From Flavicella sp037132785 (lineage in GTDB: Bacteria > Bacteroidota > Bacteroidia > Flavobacteriales > Flavobacteriaceae): a DNA stretch of 7,781 bases. The position numbers and the translations under genes are program-made. Below, one piece after another: positions 1-6,175 of this stretch. How positions within the stretch are numbered: position 1 is the stretch's first letter; the number at the start of each line of letters is the position of its first letter. Under the pieces are notes generated by a model. That model had not been told where the DNA came from and did not search any database. It saw only the letters and a program-made list of their open reading frames with translations. The DNA lies in the NCBI RefSeq assembly GCF_037132785.1, contig NZ_JBAHZZ010000122.1:1-7781 (forward strand), written 5' to 3'.

Positions 1-2
1 AT

Positions 3-230
3 GGAAAAAACTTCAAAGAGTTACATGTGCTTATTATGCAACTAAAATCTTGGTTAAGAGCAATACCAACTCATGTAAGTAAATGGCATATACAAGCTTA
101 CTTTGATGAATTTTGTTTTAGAATTAATAGGTCACAATACAAAGAATCCATTTTTTATAAAACAATTCTTAGAATGTTACTACAAAAACCTAAATATCAA
201 AAAAATACAAAACAGAGACTAGGCGTGTAA
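3..230 (+). CDS. IS1595/ISXO2-like transposase, C-terminal end (cut by window edge)
   Basis: The reading frame is open from the left edge of the window and ends at a TAA, giving 75 visible residues. The stretch LKSWLRAIPTHVSKWHIQAY followed by FDEFCFRINR matches the C-terminal end of the DDE domain of IS1595-family (ISXO2-like) transposases. There a W-L-x(3-4)-H-x-V-S helix is followed by YxDEFxFRxNR, close to the catalytic acidic residue. The family would act as a cut-and-paste DNA transposase. Only the tail is visible, so it cannot be decided whether the element is intact to the left or is a remnant. An internal GTG (27) or ATG (36) should not be taken as the true start, because the similarity continues upstream to the edge. 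The stop lies directly before a perfect inverted repeat, so the element's right end is probably between 215 and 245. Family assignment is from motif recognition only. Confidence 0.75.
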   Translation, partial: GKNFKELHVLIMQLKSWLRAIPTHVSKWHIQAYFDEFCFRINRSQYKESIFYKTILRMLLQKPKYQKNTKQRLGV

Positions 231-240
231 CTCAGTCAAT

Positions 241-317
241 TTTAAATGAATTCTCTAAATATAAACCTAATGAATATAAAATAGTCATTAGGTTTATATT
301 TAGAGAATTCATTTAAA
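241..317. repeat. Perfect 33-bp inverted repeat with 11-nt loop
   Basis: Bases 241-273 are the exact reverse complement of 285-317, separated by an 11-nt AT-only spacer apart from one G (274-284). The symmetry ends abruptly at both outer edges (T240 against T318). The arms are AT-rich, with 6 G or C in 33, and include a GAATTC in each arm. It sits 10 nt after the transposase stop codon and about 40 nt before the dihydrouridine synthase gene. It could act as a bidirectional transcription terminator isolating the insertion sequence from the operon, or be a miniature palindromic element or a preferred insertion target. The stem is much longer and more perfect than the ordinary terminator seen at 2332-2367. 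Confidence 0.85.
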
Positions 318-333
318 TAAGATTCAACTACCG

Positions 334-341
334 TATCTTTG
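334..341 (+). promoter_or_regulatory. Candidate -7 promoter element (TAnnTTTG) for dus-rlmF
   Basis: TATCTTTG fits the Bacteroidota housekeeping consensus TAnnTTTG exactly and ends 17 nt before the ATG at 359. A start site about 7 nt downstream would leave a leader of roughly 10 nt. No clear -33 TTG is seen at the usual distance, because that region is occupied by the right arm of the inverted repeat. The assignment is therefore tentative. Confidence 0.4.
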
Positions 342-358
342 CCAACTATTATAATCCT

Positions 359-1321
359 ATGAGCCTTACTTTGCTTTCTTCTCCTTTGCAAGGATTTACA
401 GATTTTCGATTTCGAAATGCTTTTCATAAATATTTTGGCGGCATTGATACTTTTTATGCGCCTTATATACGTATGAATGGAAAACTTCTGATAAAATCTT
501 CTTATAAAAGAGATTTAGCATTAGAAAACAATGATACCCTAGAGATTATTCCACAAATCATGACCAATTCTGAAGATGAGTTTATGTTTGTAGTTAAGTA
601 TATTCAAGAATTAGGTTATACCGAATTGAACTGGAATTTAGGTTGTCCCTACCCTATGGTAACCAAAAGAGGAATGGGATCTGGATTGATTTGCAACCCA
701 GAAAAAATTGATCGTATTTTAGATCGAGTACATTCTGAAACCGATATTACCGTTTCTATGAAAATGCGTATGGGCTATGAAAATCCAGAAGAAATTCAAA
801 AGGTTTTTCCTATCCTCGACAAATACCCTCTAAAAAATATTGCCATCCATGCACGCATCGGAAAACAACTATATAAAGGAGGTGTGGATTTAGATTCCTT
901 TCAGAAATGTGTAGACAATACAAAACACAAACTGTATTATAATGGAGATATTACAAGTGTCGCTGCTTTTAAAAAAATGCAAGAACGTTTCCCTTCCATT
1001 AATCATTGGATGATTGGACGTGGTTTGATTGCAGATCCCTTTTTACCTCAAATGATTAAAAACAACACCAATGATTACCCAAAAAACAGTATGGAAATTT
1101 TTAGAGAATTTCATGATACTATTTTTGAAGAATACGATAATTTTTTATCAGGCCCCACTCCCATCAGAATGAAAATGTTAGGCTTTTGGGAATATTTTGC
1201 ACAGTCATTTGACAATCCGCAGAAAGTATTCAAAAAGATAAAAAAAGCAAAAAGCATAAAAAACTATCAAGTTGCTGTATCCGAGATACTGGCAAATAAA
1301 GAATTTAAAGGATTTCAATAA
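359..1321 (+). CDS. tRNA-dihydrouridine synthase (Dus family)
   Basis: This 320-residue protein is a flavin enzyme that reduces specific uridines in tRNA to dihydrouridine with FMN and NAD(P)H, in the cytoplasm. The whole Dus TIM-barrel signature is visible. The N-terminal SSPLQGFTDFRFRN stands in place of the usual APM-x-G-x-T-D. PQIMTN (65-70) contains a Gln expected to contact FMN. NWNLGCPYPM (91-100) has the catalytic acid Cys96, followed by GMGSGL. KMRMG (135-139), IHARIGKQLYKGGVD (163-177), YNGDITS (194-200) and MIGRGLIADPFL (218-229) form the FMN phosphate site. A C-terminal helical RNA-binding domain of about 80 residues follows. Length is normal for the family. Which Dus subclass it belongs to, and hence which tRNA position it modifies, cannot be settled by eye; the short form is nearest in look to the DusC-like group. 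It is followed after 12 nt by rlmF, so the two are probably cotranscribed. Confidence 0.93.
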   Translation: MSLTLLSSPLQGFTDFRFRNAFHKYFGGIDTFYAPYIRMNGKLLIKSSYKRDLALENNDTLEIIPQIMTNSEDEFMFVVKYIQELGYTELNWNLGCPYPMVTKRGMGSGLICNPEKIDRILDRVHSETDITVSMKMRMGYENPEEIQKVFPILDKYPLKNIAIHARIGKQLYKGGVDLDSFQKCVDNTKHKLYYNGDITSVAAFKKMQERFPSINHWMIGRGLIADPFLPQMIKNNTNDYPKNSMEIFREFHDTIFEEYDNFLSGPTPIRMKMLGFWEYFAQSFDNPQKVFKKIKKAKSIKNYQVAVSEILANKEFKGFQ

Positions 1322-1333
1322 AATCAACTCACT

Positions 1334-2257
1334 ATGTCTGTAAAAACAGAATCTCCTAGAGAAGAAAAGTCAAAATTACACCCAAGAAACAAACACCGTG
1401 GTCGATATAATTTTAAAGAACTTATCGAAACACTACCCGCTTTAAAACCATTTGTTTCTCAAAATGAATACAAAGATTATTCGATTGATTTTTTTAATCC
1501 GAATGCCGTAAAATCGCTTAACAAGGCTTTATTACTACGTTATTATAACTTAAAAGAATGGAAAATACCTAAAGGATTTTTATGTTCTCCTGTGCCTGGC
1601 CGTGCTGACTATATACATTATTTGGCTGATTTATTAGCGGAGAACAATGAAAGTAAAATTCCTAGAGGTATTGACGTAAAATGTATTGATATTGGTGTAG
1701 GTGCCAATTGTATATATCCTATTCTAGGTCACCAAGAATATGGCTGGTCTTTTGTGGGGGTAGATATTGAACAAGCGTCTCTAAATTCTGCTGAAAATAT
1801 ATTAAATGCAAATCCAACTATCAAAGGTGCTATTGAGCTTCGCTTACAACCAAACTCAAAAGATATTTTTAGAGGAGCGATACAAGAAAATGAAAAATTC
1901 ACGCTTAGTATCTGTAACCCTCCTTTCCATACTTCTGCAGAAGCTGCAGCTTCTGCTACCAAAAGAAAATTAAAAAACCTAAAATCTAAAGGAGCCGAGA
2001 CATTAAATTTCGGTGGTCAACATAACGAATTATGGTGTGAAGGTGGAGAAATTTCTTTTTTAAAAAATATGATTCGTCAAAGCAAACACCATGCAGATAA
2101 TGTAGTTTGGTTTACATCTTTAGTTTCTAAAAAAGAAAATGTAAGACCTTTAAAAGTATTGTTAAAAAAATTAGGAGCAACCTCGGTAAAAGCAATTTCT
2201 ATGGGGCAAGGAACTAAAACGAGTAGAATTTTAGCGTGGACATTTCAATCTATCTAA
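1334..2257 (+). CDS. rlmF: 23S rRNA (adenine(1618)-N(6))-methyltransferase RlmF
   Basis: This 307-residue protein is close to the length of E. coli RlmF (YbiN), which methylates N6 of A1618 in 23S rRNA with S-adenosylmethionine. Recognisable family blocks, in order, are: basic LHPRNKHRGRYNF (15-27), DYSIDFFNPNAVKSLNKALL (48-67), PKGFLCSPVPGRADYIHYLA (79-98), SAM-binding motif I CIDIGVGANCIYPILG (117-132), acidic VGVDIE (141-146), catalytic SICNPPFHTSAEAA (192-205, the N-P-P-F motif of N6-adenine methylases) and NFGGQHNELWCEGGEISF (225-242). The ATG at 1334 gives the family's expected N-terminus and lies 12 nt after the dihydrouridine synthase stop. The pair forms an operon devoted to RNA modification. 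A 12-bp palindrome (GAAGCTAGCTTC, 2262-2273) and then a terminator hairpin follow. No unusual residues are seen. Confidence 0.96.
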   Translation: MSVKTESPREEKSKLHPRNKHRGRYNFKELIETLPALKPFVSQNEYKDYSIDFFNPNAVKSLNKALLLRYYNLKEWKIPKGFLCSPVPGRADYIHYLADLLAENNESKIPRGIDVKCIDIGVGANCIYPILGHQEYGWSFVGVDIEQASLNSAENILNANPTIKGAIELRLQPNSKDIFRGAIQENEKFTLSICNPPFHTSAEAAASATKRKLKNLKSKGAETLNFGGQHNELWCEGGEISFLKNMIRQSKHHADNVVWFTSLVSKKENVRPLKVLLKKLGATSVKAISMGQGTKTSRILAWTFQSI

Positions 2258-2331
2258 GAAAGAAGCTAGCTTCATTTAGTAAGTTATTCTTTGTTACCCT
2301 TCGACAGGGTTCCGATCAAGTTTGAAAACAA

Positions 2332-2367
2332 AAAAATCCTCACAGGTGATAACTTGTGAGGATTTTT
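2332..2367. terminator. Bidirectional intrinsic terminator between rlmF and the TonB receptor
   Basis: Left arm 2332-2347 (AAAAATCCTCACAGGT) pairs with right arm 2352-2367 (ACTTGTGAGGATTTTT) with a single G-T pair and a GATA loop. The A tract on the left and T tract on the right make it functional in both directions. This fits the convergent arrangement of rlmF (+) ending at 2257 and the receptor gene (-) ending at 2387. Confidence 0.9.
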
Positions 2368-2386
2368 AGCTGCAGTACTTTACTAC

Positions 2387-4663
2387 TTATTTCAATTTGT
2401 AATCAAAATTGTATTTCAATCCCACATAGGCATTTATTCCTATGTTCGGGATTTCCAAGGTTTTAAAACGAGATAGATGATCTACATAATCAACATTGAA
2501 AATATTTTTAACTCCCAACTCTATAGCAATAGTATTCTGTTTTCCGAAAGCCTCTAAACTAATCCCAATATTCGCCAACCCATAAGCAGCGCTTGCTGTT
2601 TCTAAACTAGAAACTCTATTTTGATCAAACTTATAGAGATACTGTACAAAAGCAGATTTTATTCTAAGCTTACTTTTTCCTGAAAACTCAGCTCTTAACA
2701 AGGTGTTTAATTTTGTTTGCGGAATTAAAGGCAAAGCCTCTCCGTTTTTATCTTCTGCTATTACGGTAGACAAATCAGATTCTATATGCAGCCAATGTAT
2801 CTTATGAGGATGGTAATGCAGACCTATTTCCCCACCATACAATACGGCATCTTTTTGATTATATTGAAATACGGGCTGACCTTCTACCTCTTCAGCTGTA
2901 GGAGCTATATATATATAATTATCAATACTGTTTATAAAAGGGTTGATCTCAAATTCAAAATGTTCATTTTGATATCCTATTGAAAAATCTACCTGAATTC
3001 CAGTTTCGTTTGTAAGCGCACTATTTCCTTTTTCATATCTATTTGTTCCGCCATGAGATCCATCAGACAACAACTCAGAAGTATTTGGTGCTCTAAATCC
3101 ACTGGCAATATTTGCTCTTAATTGAATTTTGTCTAAATCATACACAGCACCACCAGAAAAACTGAATCCCTTATAAGATTTATTCAAAGCCTCAAAAGAA
3201 CTTTCGTCTGTAAACTTGCTTTTTGTATCTATTGTTCTTTTATCTATTCGCAAACCTGCTTGTAATTTTAAAGCATCAAAATCAAAATTAGTCAAGGCAA
3301 ACAAACCTATATCTTGAGTATTTCCATCTGGAATTAAAAGCTCTTCACCAGAATTGACATTTGTTTGATACATTGCCTGACTCCCTAGGACAACATCAAT
3401 AAAGTCGGCATATTTCTCAGAATGCCATTTTATATTATAAGTATAAGTAGACAGCTGTAATCCCATAGCATGTTCTTCTTCTTCATGATCTTCATCATCG
3501 TGATCATCATGGTCATCATGGTCATCATGGTCATGATGTTCTTCAAATTCCTTTCTTTCATTAAAAGTATAACCAAACTTGACGTCCAGTTTGGAATCTC
3601 CCATAAAAATTATATTATCAAAACTTAAAGCATGGTTATCAATTGATTGATAAGGAATTTCAAAATTCCTCCTATTACTATCAGTATACAAAGTCTCTTC
3701 TACAATTCCATAATTATTTTGTAGATAACTATACCTAATATTTGAAACCCAATTTTTTAAATTAAAACCAAAAGATGTTTTAAAATTTTTCTCATCAAAT
3801 CGAGTGTTGAATACTTTACCATACGATGGTGTTTTATAATCCGCATGAGATGTATGACCTGCAAATACATTCAACTTTAAGCTTCCTTTATGTACTTTAT
3901 AGCCTAATGAGCTTACACTTCCCATAGTTGCAGTATTAAACCGACTCTGAACAAATCCTTCAGTCTCATCATGTTTTGCATAACGTTCGTCAATAAAATA
4001 CAAAACCCCTCCCAAAGCATCGGAACCATATAATAAAGAAGCTGGTCCTTTTATAATTTCCACTCCTTCAATTCCAACTTCACCTACACCAACGCCGTGC
4101 TCTCCTCCCCATTGTTGGTTTTCAACACGAATACCTTGACTATAAGTTACAATTCTATTTCCCGACAATCCACGGATAACAGGTTTACCTATTCCTACTC
4201 CAGAACTTATAATATCTACACCTGGAATATTAGTAATCGATTCTGCTATAGACAAAGGAGCAGTGAATGTTAATTGCGCAATAGATTTATAAACTACAGC
4301 AACTGTATTTTCTCTTTGTAATTTCCCCGTCGATTTTGACACAATCACTTCATCCAAGTCAAAATGACTTTCCTCTAAATAAATTATTTTTCTATTAGAT
4401 TTTTTTAAATTCAAATACCTGTCTATTGACTCATACCCTAAGTAAGTAATTTGAATATGAATTTGTTTTTGATAAAAATGTTCGACAATAAAACGTCCCT
4501 CTTTATCGGTTATAGTTCCCGTTTTCAATTCTGGAAAATAGATTTCCACATTCTCTAAAGGTTTTTCAGTTTTACTATCTAAAATAAGAGCAGAGAAGTC
4601 TTGTGCCTTACAATTTGAAGAGATCAACAGTATAAATGAAATTTTTAAAAGTAATTTTAGCAT
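2387..4663 (-). CDS. TonB-dependent outer-membrane receptor, ZnuD-like (probable zinc uptake)
   Basis: This 758-residue protein is an outer-membrane beta-barrel that takes up a ligand using TonB energy. Residues 1-21 form a signal peptide ending in KAQ. Residues 22-98 are a carboxypeptidase-regulatory-like domain, usual in Bacteroidota receptors. The TonB box candidate is DEVIVSKS (104-111). The plug (about 115-230) contains SITNIPGVDI, GKPVIRGLSGNRI and VEIIKGPASLLYGSDALGGV. The barrel fills the rest, with SGFRAPNTSELL at 521-532. The most telling part is a charged insertion at about 372-398, built of HDD repeats followed by EEEEH, in the barrel's first half. Such His/Asp-rich loops are known in the zinc receptor ZnuD and relatives, where they are thought to capture metal. 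The divergent Fur-family gene with a Zur-like layout supports zinc as ligand. Copper or another divalent metal remains possible. Regulation is probably by that repressor through sites at 4679-4727. Confidence 0.88.
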   Translation of the reverse strand: MLKLLLKISFILLISSNCKAQDFSALILDSKTEKPLENVEIYFPELKTGTITDKEGRFIVEHFYQKQIHIQITYLGYESIDRYLNLKKSNRKIIYLEESHFDLDEVIVSKSTGKLQRENTVAVVYKSIAQLTFTAPLSIAESITNIPGVDIISSGVGIGKPVIRGLSGNRIVTYSQGIRVENQQWGGEHGVGVGEVGIEGVEIIKGPASLLYGSDALGGVLYFIDERYAKHDETEGFVQSRFNTATMGSVSSLGYKVHKGSLKLNVFAGHTSHADYKTPSYGKVFNTRFDEKNFKTSFGFNLKNWVSNIRYSYLQNNYGIVEETLYTDSNRRNFEIPYQSIDNHALSFDNIIFMGDSKLDVKFGYTFNERKEFEEHHDHDDHDDHDDHDDEDHEEEEHAMGLQLSTYTYNIKWHSEKYADFIDVVLGSQAMYQTNVNSGEELLIPDGNTQDIGLFALTNFDFDALKLQAGLRIDKRTIDTKSKFTDESSFEALNKSYKGFSFSGGAVYDLDKIQLRANIASGFRAPNTSELLSDGSHGGTNRYEKGNSALTNETGIQVDFSIGYQNEHFEFEINPFINSIDNYIYIAPTAEEVEGQPVFQYNQKDAVLYGGEIGLHYHPHKIHWLHIESDLSTVIAEDKNGEALPLIPQTKLNTLLRAEFSGKSKLRIKSAFVQYLYKFDQNRVSSLETASAAYGLANIGISLEAFGKQNTIAIELGVKNIFNVDYVDHLSRFKTLEIPNIGINAYVGLKYNFDYKLK
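3493..3540. repeat. 9-bp tandem repeat encoding the HDD metal-loop repeats
   Basis: Three exact copies of CATCATGGT occupy 3505-3531, flanked by imperfect copies (CATCATCGT at 3493-3501, CATGATGTT at 3532-3540). On the - strand they encode the repeated His-Asp-Asp of the receptor's extracellular insertion. The unit is a multiple of three, so slippage would lengthen or shorten the loop without breaking the frame. Confidence 0.85.
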
Positions 4664-4672
4664 ATCTTTTTG

Positions 4673-4712
4673 TATATTTGTAACATTGCTGCAAATATAT
4701 AGTTATTTTTTG
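4673..4712 (+). promoter_or_regulatory. Candidate promoter(s) of the Zur-like gene
   Basis: Two candidates exist on the + strand. TATATTTG at 4673-4680 is an exact TAnnTTTG element but would leave a leader of about 50 nt and would face the receptor's own -7 box. TATTTTTTG at 4704-4712 has a spacer one base too long but is better placed, with TTTG at 4677-4680 as a possible -33 element and a leader of about 20 nt. The sequence alone does not decide between them. Confidence 0.4.
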
Positions 4713-4727
4713 TAACGATGTAACATT
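4679..4727. promoter_or_regulatory. Candidate Zur-type operator: repeated TGTAAC(ATT) half-sites
   Basis: TGTAACATT occurs at 4679-4687 and again at 4719-4727, exactly 40 bp apart. A further TGTAAC lies at 4711-4716, 8 bp from the last one. Read on the other strand the unit is AATGTTACA, close to the half-site AATGTTATA of the enterobacterial Zur box. The copies flank and overlap the -7 and -33 regions of the receptor promoter. They are in direct rather than inverted orientation, which is not the classical Fur-family operator, so the assignment is inference from position and half-site similarity. Confidence 0.5.
4692..4699 (-). promoter_or_regulatory. Probable -7 promoter element of the TonB receptor gene
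   Basis: On the - strand this reads TATATTTG, an exact TAnnTTTG match, with its 3' end 28 nt before the ATG at 4663. The expected start site is near 4685, giving a leader of about 20 nt. About 19 nt upstream lies TGTTACA (4725-4719 on the - strand), a plausible -33 region that coincides with one of the repeated half-sites. A repressor bound there would block the promoter. Confidence 0.6.
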
Positions 4728-4739
4728 TATATATTTTTT

Positions 4740-5141
4740 ATGAAAAAAATTTTAAAATCAAATCAACTTAGTGTAACTCCTTTTCGCAAGGAAGTACTTT
4801 CAATAATATACAACCATAAAGAAGCTGTTCCTCTGTCTGTATTTGAACAAGAATTAAAAAACTACAATCGTATTACTTTATATAGAACACTTAAAGTATT
4901 TCTTGAAAAAAAAATAATTCATGAAATTGCCATGAGTGGTCAGGATACTCATTATGCTATTTGTAAAGAAGACTGTTCTACAATAAAACACGAGCACCAG
5001 CATTTACATTTTAAATGTAAAAAATGTAAAACCATCACTTGTGTTTCCTTGACCAAGTTTCCTAAAATTGAACTTCCGTTGTATCAAATAGATCAATTGG
5101 AACTACAAGCAACTGGACTTTGTAACAGTTGTCAATCTTAA
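4740..5141 (+). CDS. Fur-family transcriptional repressor, probably Zur-like
   Basis: This 133-residue protein has the size and layout of the Fur family: dimeric metal-dependent repressors that bind DNA when loaded with metal. Residues 8-60 form the winged helix (QLSVTPFRKEVLSIIYN, then NRITLYRTLKVFLEKKIIHE with the recognition helix at about 43-54). The dimerisation and metal half carries HEHQHLHFKCKKC (84-96) with several His and the first CxxC (93, 96). The second CxxC is in GLCNSCQS (128, 131). The two CxxC pairs are the structural zinc site. Further Cys at 75 and 79 could contribute to sensing. Divergence from a receptor with a His/Asp-rich loop argues for zinc sensing (Zur) rather than iron (Fur) or peroxide (PerR), but the metal cannot be proved from sequence. 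It ends one base before the stop of the convergent 55-residue gene. Confidence 0.85.
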   Translation: MKKILKSNQLSVTPFRKEVLSIIYNHKEAVPLSVFEQELKNYNRITLYRTLKVFLEKKIIHEIAMSGQDTHYAICKEDCSTIKHEHQHLHFKCKKCKTITCVSLTKFPKIELPLYQIDQLELQATGLCNSCQS

Positions 5142-5142
5142 T

Positions 5143-5310
5143 TTACATAAAAGTATCTGTTTTTTTATCGTAGTTATAAGCACAATGTTTACAACCATTT
5201 TTACAACAAAAGCCTCTTTTTAAATGGTATTTCTCTGTAAACACACGATAGCCATCTTTATTCCAATAAAAATCTTCTTTTTCTAAGGGAACTAAATTAT
5301 AACTAGACAT
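5143..5310 (-). CDS. Small DUF5522-like cysteine-motif protein (55 aa)
   Basis: The frame reads MSSYNLVPLEKEDFYWNKDG and continues with YRVFTEKYHLKRGFCC, then NGCKHCAYNY, ending in TDTFM. This matches my recollection of the DUF5522 family: short proteins with a YW-x2-x-G-Y-x-VFTE-x-YHL-x-RG block followed by CC-x3-C-x-HC-PY. Function is unknown. Cys35, Cys36, Cys40 and Cys43 (with His42) could form a metal or iron-sulfur knuckle, which is inference. The ATG at 5310 lies 3 nt after the stop of the DUF4197 gene, so the two are almost certainly cotranscribed and possibly translationally coupled. Its stop is one base away from that of the convergent Zur-like gene. The dense match of a conserved-looking motif within a complete ORF argues that it is real despite its size. 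Confidence 0.82.
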   Translation of the reverse strand: MSSYNLVPLEKEDFYWNKDGYRVFTEKYHLKRGFCCKNGCKHCAYNYDKKTDTFM

Positions 5311-5313
5311 CTT

Positions 5314-6036
5314 TTATTTTTCATCTTGTAATGCAAATACTTGTTGTAATAGTGAAGAACTACGTAAACTTACTTTTTCACGTATTCCCACTTCTTCAAC
5401 GGCAATCATAGTAAAAACTCCTTGTAAGGCTTCTTGAGTTACATAATCTGTTAAATTTGGATTCACATCCTCAATAAACGGAATGCTATTGTATTTTGTA
5501 ATCAAAGTAGACCAAACTTTATCTGCTCCTACCTTAGTAAAAGACTCCTTAATAACTGGATTGAATTTTGCATACAATTCATCTTTCGTTTTACTCTCTA
5601 AATAAACTGTTGCAGCATTTTTGTTTCCAAACAAAATAGTTTTTACATCTGTAATACTCATTTCCTGTACAGCATTAACAAAAACGGGAATAGATTCCTT
5701 TACCGCATCTTCTGCTGCGCTATTCAATAATTTTAAACCTTGATCTGCTAAATCTCCCAAACCAATACTTCGAAGCGTTTCGTCAACTTTTCTTAATTCT
5801 GCAGGCAATAAAATCTTTACAGCATCATTCGTATAAAAACCACCATCAGACGCAAGCTTAGTTACCTGATGTTCTATCCCATTCTCTAAAGCCTCTTTTA
5901 ATCCATTACCAATTTGACTATTTGATAAAACAGACTCTGTTGACGTTGTGTCTGAAACACTTTTAACTATATTTTGCAACTCAGAACAAGCTGATATCTG
6001 AAATACAAATAGTACTAAACCAATTCTCTTAAACAT
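5314..6036 (-). CDS. DUF4197 domain lipoprotein
   Basis: This 240-residue protein has a short hydrophobic signal (MFKRIGLVLFVFQISAC) ending in an I-S-A-C lipobox, so Cys17 is probably lipidated and the protein anchored in a membrane facing the periplasm. Residue 18 onward (SELQN) lacks the strongly acidic run associated with surface export in Bacteroidota, so a periplasmic location is more likely. From about residue 35 to the end it follows the DUF4197 pattern: IGNGLKEALENGIEHQVTKL (42-61), GGFYTNDAVKILLPAELRKV (65-84), SITDVKTILFGNKNAATVYL (127-146), and a C-terminal TQEALQGVFTMIAVEEVGIR segment (200-219). It is predicted to be mostly helical. The biochemical role of the family is not known. 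It leads a two-gene - strand unit with the 55-residue Cys-motif gene. Confidence 0.9.
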   Translation of the reverse strand: MFKRIGLVLFVFQISACSELQNIVKSVSDTTSTESVLSNSQIGNGLKEALENGIEHQVTKLASDGGFYTNDAVKILLPAELRKVDETLRSIGLGDLADQGLKLLNSAAEDAVKESIPVFVNAVQEMSITDVKTILFGNKNAATVYLESKTKDELYAKFNPVIKESFTKVGADKVWSTLITKYNSIPFIEDVNPNLTDYVTQEALQGVFTMIAVEEVGIREKVSLRSSSLLQQVFALQDEK

Positions 6037-6059
6037 TTTTATTTTTTTTAATTATTCTG

Positions 6060-6067
6060 TAAAACTA
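6060..6067 (-). promoter_or_regulatory. Weak -7 element candidate for the DUF4197 gene
   Basis: On the - strand this reads TAGTTTTA, matching TAnnTTTG at all but the last position, 23 nt upstream of the ATG at 6036. There is no convincing -33 match. The surrounding 6037-6116 stretch is AT-rich and shows nothing else recognisable. Confidence 0.25.
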
Positions 6068-6116
6068 AGACATCTAGGACTCTAAAAAAATAAATTAAAA
6101 TATTTTACATAAATTT

Positions 6117-6142
6117 TGAATCTTTCTTGACTGTTTAGCGTC
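6117..6142 (+). promoter_or_regulatory. Candidate ECF-sigma promoter upstream of the metallothionein-like gene
   Basis: TGAATC (6117-6122), 16 bases, then CGTC (6139-6142) matches the general ECF promoter form TGAAAC-N16-CGTC with one mismatch, in the place expected for autoregulation by the downstream sigma factor. The ATG follows 33 nt later. An alternative housekeeping promoter overlaps: TTG (6127-6129), 20 bases, TAACTTTA (6150-6157), the latter one base off TAnnTTTG. Both may be used. Confidence 0.45.
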
Positions 6143-6175
6143 TTATAAGTAACTTTAACTCTTAAATAAAACATT

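Noticed and set aside
242..427. A 61-codon - strand ORF across the inverted repeat and the start of the dihydrouridine synthase gene
   Set aside because: It overlaps a clearly coding + strand gene and its 3' part is the palindrome itself. No family pattern is seen.
1729..1962. A 77-codon - strand ORF inside rlmF
   Set aside because: It is antisense to the conserved catalytic region of RlmF and shows no protein family features.
2786..2983. A 65-codon + strand ORF inside the TonB receptor gene
   Set aside because: It is antisense to well-supported barrel sequence and looks like a shadow frame.
3505..3531. CRISPR-like or intergenic repeat array
   Set aside because: The 9-bp units are contiguous, lack spacers and encode a His/Asp-rich protein loop in frame.
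4620..4663. Lipoprotein signal in the TonB receptor (Cys18)
   Set aside because: The residues before Cys18 (ISSN) do not form a lipobox, and a normal signal peptidase site follows at KAQ.
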